Positions 39,301 to 50,770 of a stretch of DNA of 64,000 bases are shown one piece after another. The notes beneath the pieces were generated by a model that saw only the letters and a program-made list of their open reading frames with translations, was not told where the DNA came from and ran no database searches. Positions within the stretch are counted from its first letter, which is position 1. Each line of letters starts with the position of its first letter. Position numbers and translations under genes: made by a program. Source of the DNA: Onchocerca volvulus (lineage: Eukaryota > Nematoda > Chromadorea > Rhabditida > Onchocercidae). The DNA is taken from positions 4,612,616 to 4,676,615 of the forward strand of contig HG738139.1 in assembly GCA_000499405.2 (NCBI GenBank), read 5' to 3'.

Positions 39301-42300
39301 TTTGAAAAAACCATAGTATATTTTGAAAAAAAATCTAATATATTCAAAATTTTGTGTTTTCGTCTATTTTCTCTTTTTTTTATATTTTAAACTTTAAATC
39401 AGAAATATGCCAAACTAAATTTATCAAAAAATGTTTAAAAACATACGTAAATTTATAAATAAATTAATATTAAATTTATACAAGGAAGTAATCAATAATA
39501 AAATAATAAATTAATAATTTGCATAAATAAGTTTAAAATATTCAAAAATTATAAAATATTTTAATAAAAATTATTAATAACTAAAATCATTGTTATTATT
39601 ATTCTTGTCATTAATTAATGTTTATCTCATCACTGTTTCTTTCTTTCATTGCCTAATTTTGCTACATGATAGTAAATAATTATTTATATAAACATTGTAT
39701 AAAAATTGAAATATTTGTTAAATTTCAACGTTTTCAGCAATTATATTTTAAATTTTATGATTTATTATGAATTAAAAATTAAAATTAAAATGAAATTAAA
39801 TTTATATTACCGGCAGATTTAGTAGAAAATGATGAAGAAGCACTTGAAGTAATTGCAGTAATATATGAGCATGCAAATTGTGTATACGTATGATTCGTTT
39901 CACTTTCCAAAGGTTCAATTACTTCCAAAGCATTTACTGAACAACCATTTCGACCATTCATTTTGATACAATGTAAATCAGATCTGATCGATGCAAGAAT
40001 TTGACAAATCGGTGGTCCACGCTCAATGATAGCATTTCTGGAAAGATCAATCAAGCATTATTGATTTTCTATTTCATCCCGTTTTTCTCGACTTTCTGAT
40101 ATAGCTTACAGCCGTTTTTCCCGATTCTCTGTGATTCCTGAATTCGATATATTTTTATCTTGGATCAATCAGATGGATGAAATGATAGTTTAAATGAAGT
40201 AATTTTTGGATAAAGTAATTAACTGATGAAATAATTTTCATCGTTTTAATCATTTCAAAAAGAACGAAGAAAAAAAAGTTATCTAATTGATAAAATCGGA
40301 ATGAATTTATCATTTAATCATGATATAATATTTTATTTTTGTCGGATTTTTATATCGAAATAAAAAATTTTTTTCAAAAATAGAAGATATAAAAAAATTT
40401 CAGTTTCATATTTAATCAAGTATTAGTTAATTTTAAATGTAAAAAGCTTTTATACTTTTATCTTTGTTTATTTAATTATCAATTCCTTTTTTTCAGATGA
40501 ATTTTTCTTCCTTTTCTTTTTCTTTAGCTTATTTTCTGTAAACATTAATCATAATTTGAATTTCTAATTTTCACTAACAATTAATGTCTTTCTTATTTTT
40601 GTTTATCTTTCATTCCAACTTTTTTTGAATGTCCAATTTTATCAAATCTCTTTATATATATATTTTTTGATTCACTTTTAAATTAAATTTAATTTGTCAT
40701 GCAATGATAAGCTAATTTTTGACTTCAAAAATCTTAAATTGATAAATTGTTAAAAATATCAGATATAATAAAATATTATTCGATGATTTCTTTAATATAT
40801 AGTTGTTTCTTCTTTTTTTCATTCCATCAAAAAAAAAAAAAGCGAAAATTTTCATTTTTATTAATGATAAGAAACGAATTGCTGTAATACATAAATAAGC
40901 AAATTATATTTTAAATCGAATAAAATTTTTATTTTATTTTATTTCATTTCAAATCGGAATTTTAAAATTTCGGTCATTTTGATGAAATCAATTGGCACAC
41001 TTGAAAAATATTTCTATTAGATATATGACACTGATAGTTTCTTATTAACGATGTTTGAAATGAATCATGTACATTTGAAATGACCTTGAACTAAAATGAA
41101 AACTAATTAGAATTTGTTGGAAATTTCAAATTCTGTATATTTCATTCATCTTCAATCCATCTTAGCTTATTATTTTATTATTTTGGAATAATTTTCAACA
41201 ATAAAATATGTGCATGCATATAAGTCAAGCAATTCGGACATTTTTTAAATAAACATGTCTTTGAAGGAATTAAATTTGATATGTTAATAATAATTATTGA
41301 TTAAATGATCAAAAACAATTTTTAGTCAACTTTTTTCTATCCTTTTATTAATTTTCCTGTCCAAAAAACATAGAATTCCACTTTTTTTAAAACCTTTTCT
41401 TCAATGAATAATTTAGTCAAAAATGAATTTTAACATCAGTGCATATATGCGCATTAATGTATGTATTAAATTATTTAAATTAATTTTTTATGCAGTAAAA
41501 ATTTGTAGTTTTATTTAAAAAGTAGCCATTTTTCTTTTTTTTGCTTTTTATTGTATGAAAATTTATACTTTTTAAATATTTTTGCAAAAAAAAAAGAAAG
41601 AAAAAATACCTTCCAGCAATGAATGCTCATGATGAAATGATTTTCATACAATTTTATGGATAGTAAATTTGATGGAAATTGCAAATTGAACTTTTAATAA
41701 ACTGCTAATTAAAAAAATATTGAAAAAATTCTTGAAATTTTAGAAAATAATGCTGATGAAAGAAATTGGAACAAATTTATTTCTTATTTTAAATATTTAT
41801 TTAATGATATAATTGAAGGTTTTCAAGCATTTCTTGTTACTTCTCCTCTTTTAAATTGAAATAAATCAAATTTCAATATGTATCATAATTGTGGTGGATT
41901 GATGAGAAAAATGAAGAAATAGAATAAAAATTAGGGAGAAAACTAATATATAAGCTAAATACGACATCGTTAGTTTTTATTTTCTAATATCCAGTTTTTA
42001 AAAAAATGCAAAAGAAATATTCATTTCATTCAAGAATAGATCAAAATTTAATTTAGAAAAAGCAAAAATTTTTAATTCAATTTTTAATATTTTAAAATTA
42101 CATATTTTCCACATTTTTTTTATAAGATTTTAAAAACAATGAAGAAATTTAAATAGTGGAAAGATGAAAAGGAGTATAATAATGATTAATTGTGAAAAAG
42201 AAAAAATAAAATTATTCAATTAAATAACAGAAATTAAACTGATTAAGTGTTAACATATAAAAACACTTGCGAACATTTCCGGTTTATTAAATTATAATAA

Positions 42301-45300
42301 AAATCTGAATTTGATCCATTTTTTCATGATTTTGACGTAAATTTAGTGTCAAATTTTCTCAAATGATCGATTCAATGTCATAAGAAAAAAAACAGATTTT
42401 TTCGGATATAATTTTGGAAAAAATTCCCCAATTTTCTCTTCTTTTATTAAAAAAAAAAAAAATTTAAGGAAATTTTTGAAAATAATTTTTAAATAATTGA
42501 AATTTTTACTAAATAATGATTAAAATCTTACTGCATAGCACATTGTCGATTTCGAGCATTTACAAAACAACTTTTGTATTCTTTCATCGATGGCAACAAC
42601 AATTGACATGCATACAATTCGATGCTATTCCAAAATTCGATCGATTTTGGCAGAATACATGCGGTAATATCAAGAGTTTCGGTACATGTCCGAAATTCCA
42701 ACAATAATTCGCATCCCTGATCCATTATTCGCCATCTGTAATTACAGAGCTTTGTGAAAAATAAGTCTTTTTTTTTTCCCTCTAAAATTCTCAATCCTTT
42801 AATTTCAACAAATCTTTTCAAATAATATGTATTATTTAGTTTTTTTTTTTTTTTTGATATAAGAAATTTGCAAGAGGAAATAAAATTTTTATTTTGAATT
42901 TTTTAATCTTTTAATTTCAACAAATCCTTTTATTTGATCTTTTCTAATTTTTAAATTTCAAATTTCATATTTTATTATTACTAAAATGGAAAATCGCTGT
43001 TAATGATTAATGATTAATTGCAAAGAAAAAAAGCATGTACGAATTTGTAAAATTATTTTGATGAAAATTTCTATCTTAAAATTTTTTTTTTCTTTGATTT
43101 CATTGTCAAAATGATTTTATAGTGAAATTAATTTTTAATGCATTTTCGTTTATTTTAACATTTCATTTTAAATCCATTTCAGTGCATATTTGTACATAAT
43201 TTTAAGTGGATAATATTAATTTTAAATAAGTAATTGCCATTTTCTACAGCTAATATTAACTTAATAGATATGAAGTGTAACAAAAAAGGCAAATTTTTGA
43301 ATGTTTGCGAATTGTGAATTGTAAAAATGGTTAATTATATTTTATGCAAGTTATAATATTAAAATAAGATAATACCTGTATGAAACTTGTATAAATAGAA
43401 ATAGTTTTATTGTACGATTATATATGTATTTATAATATAATTATATATATATATAGATATATAATTATATTTGAGTAAGCGTTTATTTGCATTATTTAAT
43501 GATCACATTTGTATTTGCAAGTTATATTTATATTATCAAAATGTCAAATGCGTAATTAATGATTATTTGGATATTAATAGAATCGAAATATTTATCAGTT
43601 TTTCAAATATTTCCCAATTTACCCTACGGCATATAATTAGATAGATAGAATTCATAATAAAATCTAGTTTTACTGATTCCTACAAGAATATAATTAAGAA
43701 ACAATGATATTTATGAAACTTGTATTGCACCAACAATTTACGGTCATCCCTTAGATTGTTCCACTTAAAATTAGATCATAAAATAGTCATAAAATTTTGT
43801 CATCATATATGAACATATAAATATATCCTTTTTTTGAGATTATTTACAAACGATTGATTTCAATCTTTTAATTGAAAACTCAAACTGTGGAAAAATATTT
43901 AAAATAAGAATAATTATTTAAAATGAAGCGCTGGAAAAAATATATATATCGAAAAATGAGACAATGGAAAAATAGGAAATAAAAAAAAGGAATATCTAAA
44001 ATAAAATTTAAAACAATAAGAAAAAGAAAAAATTAAAGAAAAGAAGAAGACTATCACGATGATATCAAAAGAAGCAAAAAGAAACGAAGAAAATTTTCAC
44101 CATAATTTCCTTATTTTTTGATATCTTATGCTTTTAACAATATAAGACTGAAATTTTTTGATATGAACTTATCAGCATTTTTCTTATTTTGACAGTGCAT
44201 AATTATCAATAAATAAATATTATATAAAATCATTTGTCAAAATATTCTTAAATAAATGCATACTTCATTTTAAAATTTAGACAACAATTCTACACTACTA
44301 ATTTTCATGATAACAACACTCTCTTTCATTATTACTTATCATTATAACGATGGTTTTTTGATTACATTTATTATCATTTATTATTATCATTGAAGAAGAA
44401 TTTTAATGATAATATCATGATAATGAATCATATAAATTTCGCTGATCATTCTTTCTCATTTTCATTGTGCTTATTTTTTTCTTAAATCTTCTATACTGGT
44501 TCTCCATCAACAAGTTAAAATAGTAAAAAGATAATTAATTAATTGTACTCCTTGTCAATTTTAATTCATGGGATTTTGGGATGAAATAAAGAAGAAGGAA
44601 AGAGAGAGAGAGAGAGAGACAAAAAGTAAAAAATAAAAATAAAAGCTATCTCAGCCGTATCAAAATTTATTACCATTTCATTATGCCATTTCATTGTTTT
44701 TTTTTTTTTTTTTTTTTTTTTTTGAATTTTTTGCACTGTCCGAACCAGATGATGCATAATTCATTTTCATATTAATTGAAAATGAGAAACAAAAGAATTT
44801 AAAATAAAAATGATATACTTAATTAACATCAATTAATTCATTTTTTGTTGTTTCTATTTTCTTCTTTTTTTGTCAGAAATAGTGAAATGAATTATGCAAA
44901 CAATACGTTAATAAGAAACAGATTCTGGATGAAGTTGCAAAAACTTAGAGATAAAAAATAATTTGAACGATATAAATTTGAAAATTTGTTAAACAAATTG
45001 AATTTTACGAAAATACTTTATATACGAAATCATATTGAATCATATTAACTATTGAATTTAAGTAATGATTTATGCAATGATCTAATTTCTCCTTTATTCT
45101 CTCTTACTCGATTCTTATTTATATTAGCTATTTTTAAATCTTATTAAATTTGTTCACTATTTATGCATGGATTTATTTGCATTGAATCAATGAATATCAA
45201 AAATTGAAATGAGATTGAAGCACTTTTTTTCAATTGAGAGCATCGAAAAATAGGTAACCAACATTTCAAACAAATTTAGGACGATAAAAGCAATTTTGTT

Positions 45301-47855
45301 TGTTTTCTTTTTTTTTTTTTCCAAGTCAGAATTATCCAAACTAAAAATTCTTTCTTTTTTACACATCAATAAACTTTCTTATTATTTACTAACAGAATGA
45401 AATTTAGCTAAAATTTGACAACAATTATAGTTATTTCAATTTTTATAACAAATTTATTATTTTTTGGGCGATATTAAATTTGAAACGTACATCATCCAAC
45501 TTTTTAGCCCCTTTTTTAATACAACAATGTTCTTTCATTAAAACATTTGTTTTAATTTTTCATCCTTGACATATTTCTATATGGGAAATGATAACGAAAT
45601 TTTTATCAGATGTAATTTGTGACAAGAACGACATTGAACTTGACAGCCTAGAAATTTCATCTTCAAAAGAGAAAAAAAAAAAACGAAAAGAAAAAAAGAA
45701 AGAAAAGAAATGACTAAAGATTATCTTCCTCTAAAATCAAGGTCATTTTTTTAAAACAAATATAATATATTCAGCTTAATTAGCAGAAAAACCAGCTAAA
45801 GTTTGGTGAAAAAATTTTAAATTGAATTTTTTTTTTTTTTTGCCAATTTCCAAACAGAATTTTCTCTATCTTTTTCTCTTTTTTTTTTTTTTTAAATTTC
45901 TAATTAATAAAATAATGAATGAATTAGATATTATTTATTATTCATTAGAATTATAATAATTCATTAAATATGGAAGTTATAATTAAAGAAAATATCATAA
46001 TAATAAATAATTTATGAAGAATTTGAAAAAGAAAAAAAAAAGAAATTTCTGAAAAAAAAATCACAAAAAATCTGTTAATGGATGAATACAACCGAAATGC
46101 AGTTGTAACTATTTCATTTTTATGTTACAAATAATGCAACTATTTTGTCTCGATTCTTTTTCTATTTTTTCAAAAAAGTTTGCTTTTTCATTTTTTCTTT
46201 TTTTTACCCCAAACAACTTGCCGTTTTTTATCATTAGTTTTTGTCGTATTTTATAAAAATTCATTTTTTTATCAATAAATTTGTCTTTTTTTTTTTTTTT
46301 TTAAATTTCGTGGTAAAAAACAGAAAATAGATTGGAAGAAGAAAAAGTAAGTACTTTCAAGAAAAAATTATAAAAAAAAAGAAAGTTTATTTTGACAAAT
46401 TAAATAAAACAAAAAAAAAAAGAAATTAAAAAATTACAGATAAAGTGAAAATTTTTTTACATTTATGATATTTTATCTTTTTTCAAATAATCTGATGGCA
46501 AATAAGTAGAAATTTTTTTTGAAAAAAAATATCATTCAATAAACAAAATATTTCTTCAAAAAAAAAAAAATCTAGAAAAATTAAATTTATTGCAATTTGT
46601 TCTTAACAAAATCTATTTTCATTTCTTTTTGTCATTTTCTACCATTTGTTGTTATGTTATAATATTTCATTTTATTCAGTTATAAATATTCACTTTGTGT
46701 TAATAAAAATTGTTGCATCGCGAAAAAAAAACTTTTTTTTAAATCCACAAATTACTAATTCAATAAAAGGACTATTATTTTGAATTTATTGAAATCATTA
46801 TTTTTTATCAAATAGAAAAAGAATTTTTTTTCTTCAATAAATATAATTGAGTTTTTTTTTTTTTTTTCTTGTTTTATAACAGAAAAGTTAATGATCTTTT
46901 AAAGTGCTTCAATTTACTCGCCAAAGAATGACAAAAAATCATAAAATTTTTTAGATTAGGATTAGGCTAAAAATTAAAATTGCAAAATTGCGAAAGAAAT
47001 AATTATATTTAGAATACAAGAAATTAATTATTGTATAATAAATTTGTAATGGATGAAAAAGAGATTAATTGGCTAATTAACAACGATAAGATAAATTTTT
47101 TTTTCGTTTTACTTTTACCTTTTTTCATCATTTAGCATAGATGAATTTGTCAGATCAATTTGATGCAAATTCTCGATCCAATCAGTAAGATCAGCGGAAC
47201 ATTGATTTACTCGTGTTTGTATAGTATTGGAGCAACCATCTGCATGATTTAATGAAGAAGAATGACTATTTTTTGCTTCTTTCGAGCGTTGATTTGATGA
47301 TGAATTCGAAAAAGAGAATTGATGAAGGGATGATGGAAATGTCACAGCATGATCGAATGGATCATCGAAGATTTCTTCCAGAGTGATCGGATATTCGGTA
47401 CTTTCACTTATTGTAGTTCGCTGAATCGTTTTTGTCGTCGATCGAATCTTTTCATCTGATAAATCACGACAATCTGCTTCACCATCATTGATCCAATTTA
47501 GAGGAATACATGAACCATCACCACATCGAAATGTATTCGATGGACAGTGAATTTGGCGCGTAATAGAACTTTGATTCTTGGCTCTTATTTTGGAGGAAAT
47601 TTGTGCAGCAGTATCCAAATTATGACTATTTATCCGAGGTATTTGTGCACCTGCACCAGAATTTAATTGAACATTCATCGTATCCGGACTTATCGGATGT
47701 TCGGTAAAGGTAGCCAAGCATAATGATGGTAAAGTTAGGAATGCAATCAAACATATCCTTTCCGGAAATTGTATTGTTGCTGCTGCTGATGATGATGATG
47801 ATAATAATAAAGCTGATGAAATTGATAATGATAATAACAACGATGACAGAATCAT
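27301..47855 (-). CDS. Large secreted LDLa and cysteine-rich-repeat protein with GPI-type tail
   Basis: Minus-strand exons: 47119-47855, 42532-42735, 39811-40037, 38784-38989, 37864-38106, 37434-37660, 36865-37009, 35781-35912, a short exon ending in 35573, then 34622-34881, 34115-34349, 33210-33316, 32782-33009, 31775-32119, 30979-31137, 30402-30560, 30027-30160, 28807-29079, 27678-28258 and 27301-27389. Apart from the short exon, every junction keeps phase; with 35549-35573 the whole reads 1,571 residues. In order: hydrophobic N-terminus (signal), one LDL-receptor class A module (residues 104-135), about eight cysteine-rich segments resembling the nematode T20D4.11-like (DUF19) type (C-x(11-12)-[12 protein letters not shown]), a Ser/Thr/Pro/Glu-rich stalk of about 150 residues, and a hydrophobic C-terminus ([15 protein letters not shown]) typical of GPI signals. 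Function unknown; cell-surface display is inferred. The link at 35.5/34.9 kb is the weak point; two genes remain possible. Confidence 0.68.
29846..29900 (-). pseudogene. Possible decayed duplicate of the penultimate exon start
   Basis: Between two coding exons, minus-strand wording (acceptor-like CAATAG, CCTGGAAGG, then TTATGCACCGAGCAAATGC) resembles the start of the exon at 28258 (CCTAGAAAG ... CAATGCACCGAGCAAGC). It meets a stop quickly and cannot be coding now. It may be a remnant of exon duplication in this repeat-built gene. Confidence 0.3.
35625..35732 (+). repeat. Tandem repeat, three 36-bp units
   Basis: Units at 35625-35660, 35661-35696 and 35697-35732 share AATTTCAATTCCCTATACCG, then TATTGATAAC and a variable end. 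A more decayed unit precedes them from about 35592. The array lies in the intron between the minus-strand exons at 35781-35912 and 35573. Confidence 0.9.
37321..37418 (+). repeat. Tandem duplication, 49-bp unit
   Basis: Two identical or nearly identical copies start at 37321 and 37370 (AAAATAGAATATGCCAAATA and following). They lie just outside the 3' end of the minus-strand exon 37434-37660. Identity implies a recent duplication. Confidence 0.92.
38139..38214 (+). repeat. Tandem duplication, 38-bp unit
   Basis: Two copies of a TTATATTAAAATACTGATAT ... ATTAATTAATTAA unit, in an intron of the large minus-strand gene. Confidence 0.88.
42736..47118 (-). other. 4.4-kb first intron of the LDLa gene
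   Basis: Long AT-rich intron between the signal/LDLa exon and the first cysteine-rich exon. It contains an (AG) microsatellite near 44600-44619, a thymidine run of about 25 at 44697-44723, (TA)-rich DNA at 43436-43475 and many shorter homopolymers. No nested gene was seen on either strand. Confidence 0.6.
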
Positions 47856-48260
47856 GATAATAATAATAATATTAATAATAATAATTTTATAAGGAAATTT
47901 GCTGCTGTATGGCCACTATCACAGATCACATCACATCGACATCGACATCGATATTACATCTACCGCAAATACACACGGACTTGCGGCATATGCCGAAATT
48001 TAACAACTGCCATCATCTTGTGCTCTATCAATGAATTGGATGGGTCGGGCTGGTCGTTTCGTTTGGTCGATTTGACAAAATCACTGCGACGGCCCTGAGG
48101 GGGAAAAACCTTTAACGGTGTTATTACTTTCTCAGCAAATGGGCCATTTGCGCCCGCCCATCTATCCACCGATCAACCGGTCGACCGGTCGGTCGATCTG
48201 ATCGGTGAGTGACCCGACAAATTCCCTCTTCCATTTTTAACAATTTAAAAATGCCCAAAA
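47856..48260 (-). promoter_or_regulatory. Probable promoter and 5' leader of the LDLa gene
   Basis: Directly upstream of the minus-strand start at 47855 the base composition changes to a local GC-rich patch (48050-48230), which stands out from the AT-rich surroundings. It contains a CATCGA hexamer repeat near 47930-47950 and the 14-base perfect palindrome ACCGGTCGACCGGT at 48176-48189, followed by further CGGTCG copies. A 69-codon frame on the minus strand here is not protein-like. A regulatory role is inferred from position and composition only. Confidence 0.4.
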
Positions 48261-50300
48261 GAATAAAAATACATGCCCTTCCGTCCTCTTTCATTCACCT
48301 TCTTCTTTTACAAGTGTTATTGCTAATGGTGAGATGGTAACAATGGTCATTCTTGTCGTTCCAGTTGTTGATGGATAATGACAATGATAATAACAGCAAT
48401 GATTATGATGATGATGATGGTGACGAAAATGGTATGAATAATAGTGATGCAGGGGAGATTAAATAGTTAAATGGAATGGGATTGATATGGTACAGGCTTT
48501 GATGATTGATTGATATTCAAATTTAAAATTTAATCCTTCTTTGGCTGCCTTTTTTTTCTTTATTGAAAAAAAAAAATGAATTCGCAGGACAATCAATTGG
48601 AGGGAATTTTTCTTTTCAAAGGTTTTCCTATTTCTAATCCTTTTTTTTATATATATAATAAAAAATAGATGAATTCGCAGAACAATCAATTAATGTAGTA
48701 AATCATCCCATTTTTTTAATCCATATTTTGATAAAATAATACAAAATCTGTATCTACATATATTTCCTTTTAATTTTAGTAATAGTTCACACGAATAATG
48801 TCATCATTATCTTTGAAAATTTTAATTCCAGTACATGAAATAAAATAAATTTCCCGATGTTGATTATTTCAATCAATTTCGTTTTATATTAACACATAAT
48901 TGTTTATATTTATCGTAATGCAATTTATCCAACCAAGTTTTACTATATAGTGATACTTTATGATAATACTCTGCAATTTTTCAGATCAATAAATTATAGT
49001 GATTACAGGAAATCAAAATTTGAAATGCTCCTAGTTAAACGGGTCAAATTTTCTATATTTTCGGCAATGCAGATTTCAAATGGCATTTTTTTTTTCTTTA
49101 AAAAAGCATAGATATTCAAGTCAATTCCTGATAAGCAGGTTATATGATTTTAACAAAATGGAAGCCAGTTTTCGATATTGGATTTCTTGAATTCACATTA
49201 TAAGTATTATTATAATCATAAATGATAGATCTGAATTGAAAATTTTGTTGAGTTAATTATATAAATTGATTCAAAAGTTACTGTAAAATTTACAGAAAAC
49301 AAATTGAGGAAAACCTGATAATTAGTCATTTCCTCTAAATTTGCCAGTCTTCAATTAATTTTTTTTTCCCATTTGATGTGCAGAGCTATTGTGGTTTTAA
49401 TGAAAAGAATCTTTTAAAAAAAGTTCTTCAATAAAATTTTAAAAAAAAAGTAATTTTTCCATTATTTGCAAAAAATAATCTGAAATTTTGTCAACAACAA
49501 AGATATAGATGACACCGAATCATTGTTTTAAACATTGTTTTAAATTTTGCTTTTTTTTTTTTTTTCAAATACTTTCCAATAGTTCAACAAATACATTTGA
49601 AATTCAATGAAATAAAATTTGATCTTGAATTAAACAATTACTCAACAAATGAAAAAAGTTGGAAATTTTCTTCAAACAATAAATTTTCAAAAGAAAAAGT
49701 TTAATTTTCTCGTAAAAGTAATATTCCAATTGAGAGAATTCAGATACGTTTATTTCATCAGTTCACGATCTTGAAGAAAACAGACAGAAAAAACGAGGAA
49801 AGCATGACATGAAATTTTCAATTTTTTATTGATAATTGCAATTCTTGTTCTTTTTATTAGCTGAAAAAGCTTTGGAATGAAACCTAAGCTTAAATATTCG
49901 TAAACCAGTCAATTAAAAACTAAAATGATGAATTTTAGTTCCTAATGCAATAACTTTAAATTTCGTAATAGTTGGAAAATAAGTAAAATAAAATATGAAT
50001 AATATCGCGTAAATCAAGAATCAAATAAATATAAAATAAAATAATTGGAAATAATCAAATTGATGGTAAGAATTTTGTTGAAAAATTAAACGAATTTGAA
50101 AATATGATCATGCTTTTATTACTAAGTATTTTTCTTTTTTTTTTTTTTTTTTCGAAAAAATGATTGCTAATGATTTTTTTGTAAATAAATTATTTTAAAA
50201 CGCTTAATATGGATATTAATGGTGATCTCTTTTTGAAAAAAATATTTTCCTTGAATTAACAGAGTTTTACTAATCAGATATTTTATATTTTATGTAATCT
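48261..50300. other. Intergenic AT-rich DNA
   Basis: No exon recognised. 48543-48698 holds two partial copies of a piece around GAATTCGCAG and ACAATCAATT, separated by T-rich DNA. The rest shows only homopolymers and simple A/T wording. Confidence 0.5.
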
Positions 50301-50304
50301 TTGA

Positions 50305-50560
50305 TCTATGTAAATAACTATCCGTTACTCCACAATGATCTCTGCAAGTTCTCCACCGATTCTTTTCAAATTTTGACACAATCTTGCATTCGAATAGGCG
50401 CGTGCTTTTATACAAACATACCTACTTTTTCTCACATGTTTTGTACGTGAAAACTAAAAATAAGTGAGGAGGCGGATTAAGTCAGCTCCGCCTCCCTTTT
50501 CTTCTCTAATTCTCCATCTTCCTCCTATCTCTCTAATGAAAATAATAATCCGGCTACCTT
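50305..50560 (+). mobile_element. Truncated Helitron end (copy B)
   Basis: Begins A|TCTATGTAAATAA and follows the 17667 element for about 250 bases: AGTTCTCC, CGATTCTTTTCAAATTTTGA, TTGCATTCGAATA, GTACGTGA and AAGTGAGGAGG. It also keeps a stem-loop at 50468-50495 (GGAGGCGGA with TCCGCCTCC) at the place where the 17667 copy has a different but also paired stem. The CTAG end is absent; the sequence runs into AAT-repeat DNA from about 50580. Confidence 0.62.
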
Positions 50561-50579
50561 TTTTTCTTTCATTCTCCTT

Positions 50580-50770
50580 CTTTCTCCCATCTTTCTAATA
50601 ATAGTAATAGTTGATAGCAATAATTAATAATAATAATGATAATTAATAGTAGTAATAATAATAAATAATAAATTTCTACATGTAAGTAACAAGGAATAAT
50701 AATAAATGATTATAAGCGATAATGAATAGTAATAAAAAAGAATAAATAATAATAAATAATGCTAAAAAAT
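50580..50770 (+). repeat. AAT-type trinucleotide-rich tract
   Basis: Imperfect (AAT)n/(TAA)n repeats interrupted by GATAGC and similar words, directly beside the truncated Helitron end. Microsatellites commonly adjoin Helitron copies. Confidence 0.6.

Noticed and set aside
42516..42707. Plus-strand open frame of 63 codons
   Set aside because: Antisense to a cysteine-rich exon of the large minus-strand gene that fits the splice phases.
44697..44723. Long poly-T and (AG)n tracts considered as retroelement tails
   Set aside because: No target duplication or coding relic beside them; ordinary simple repeats in AT-rich DNA.
47960..48169. Minus-strand open frame of 69 codons in the GC-rich patch
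   Set aside because: No domain or splice context; GC content alone lengthens open frames here.
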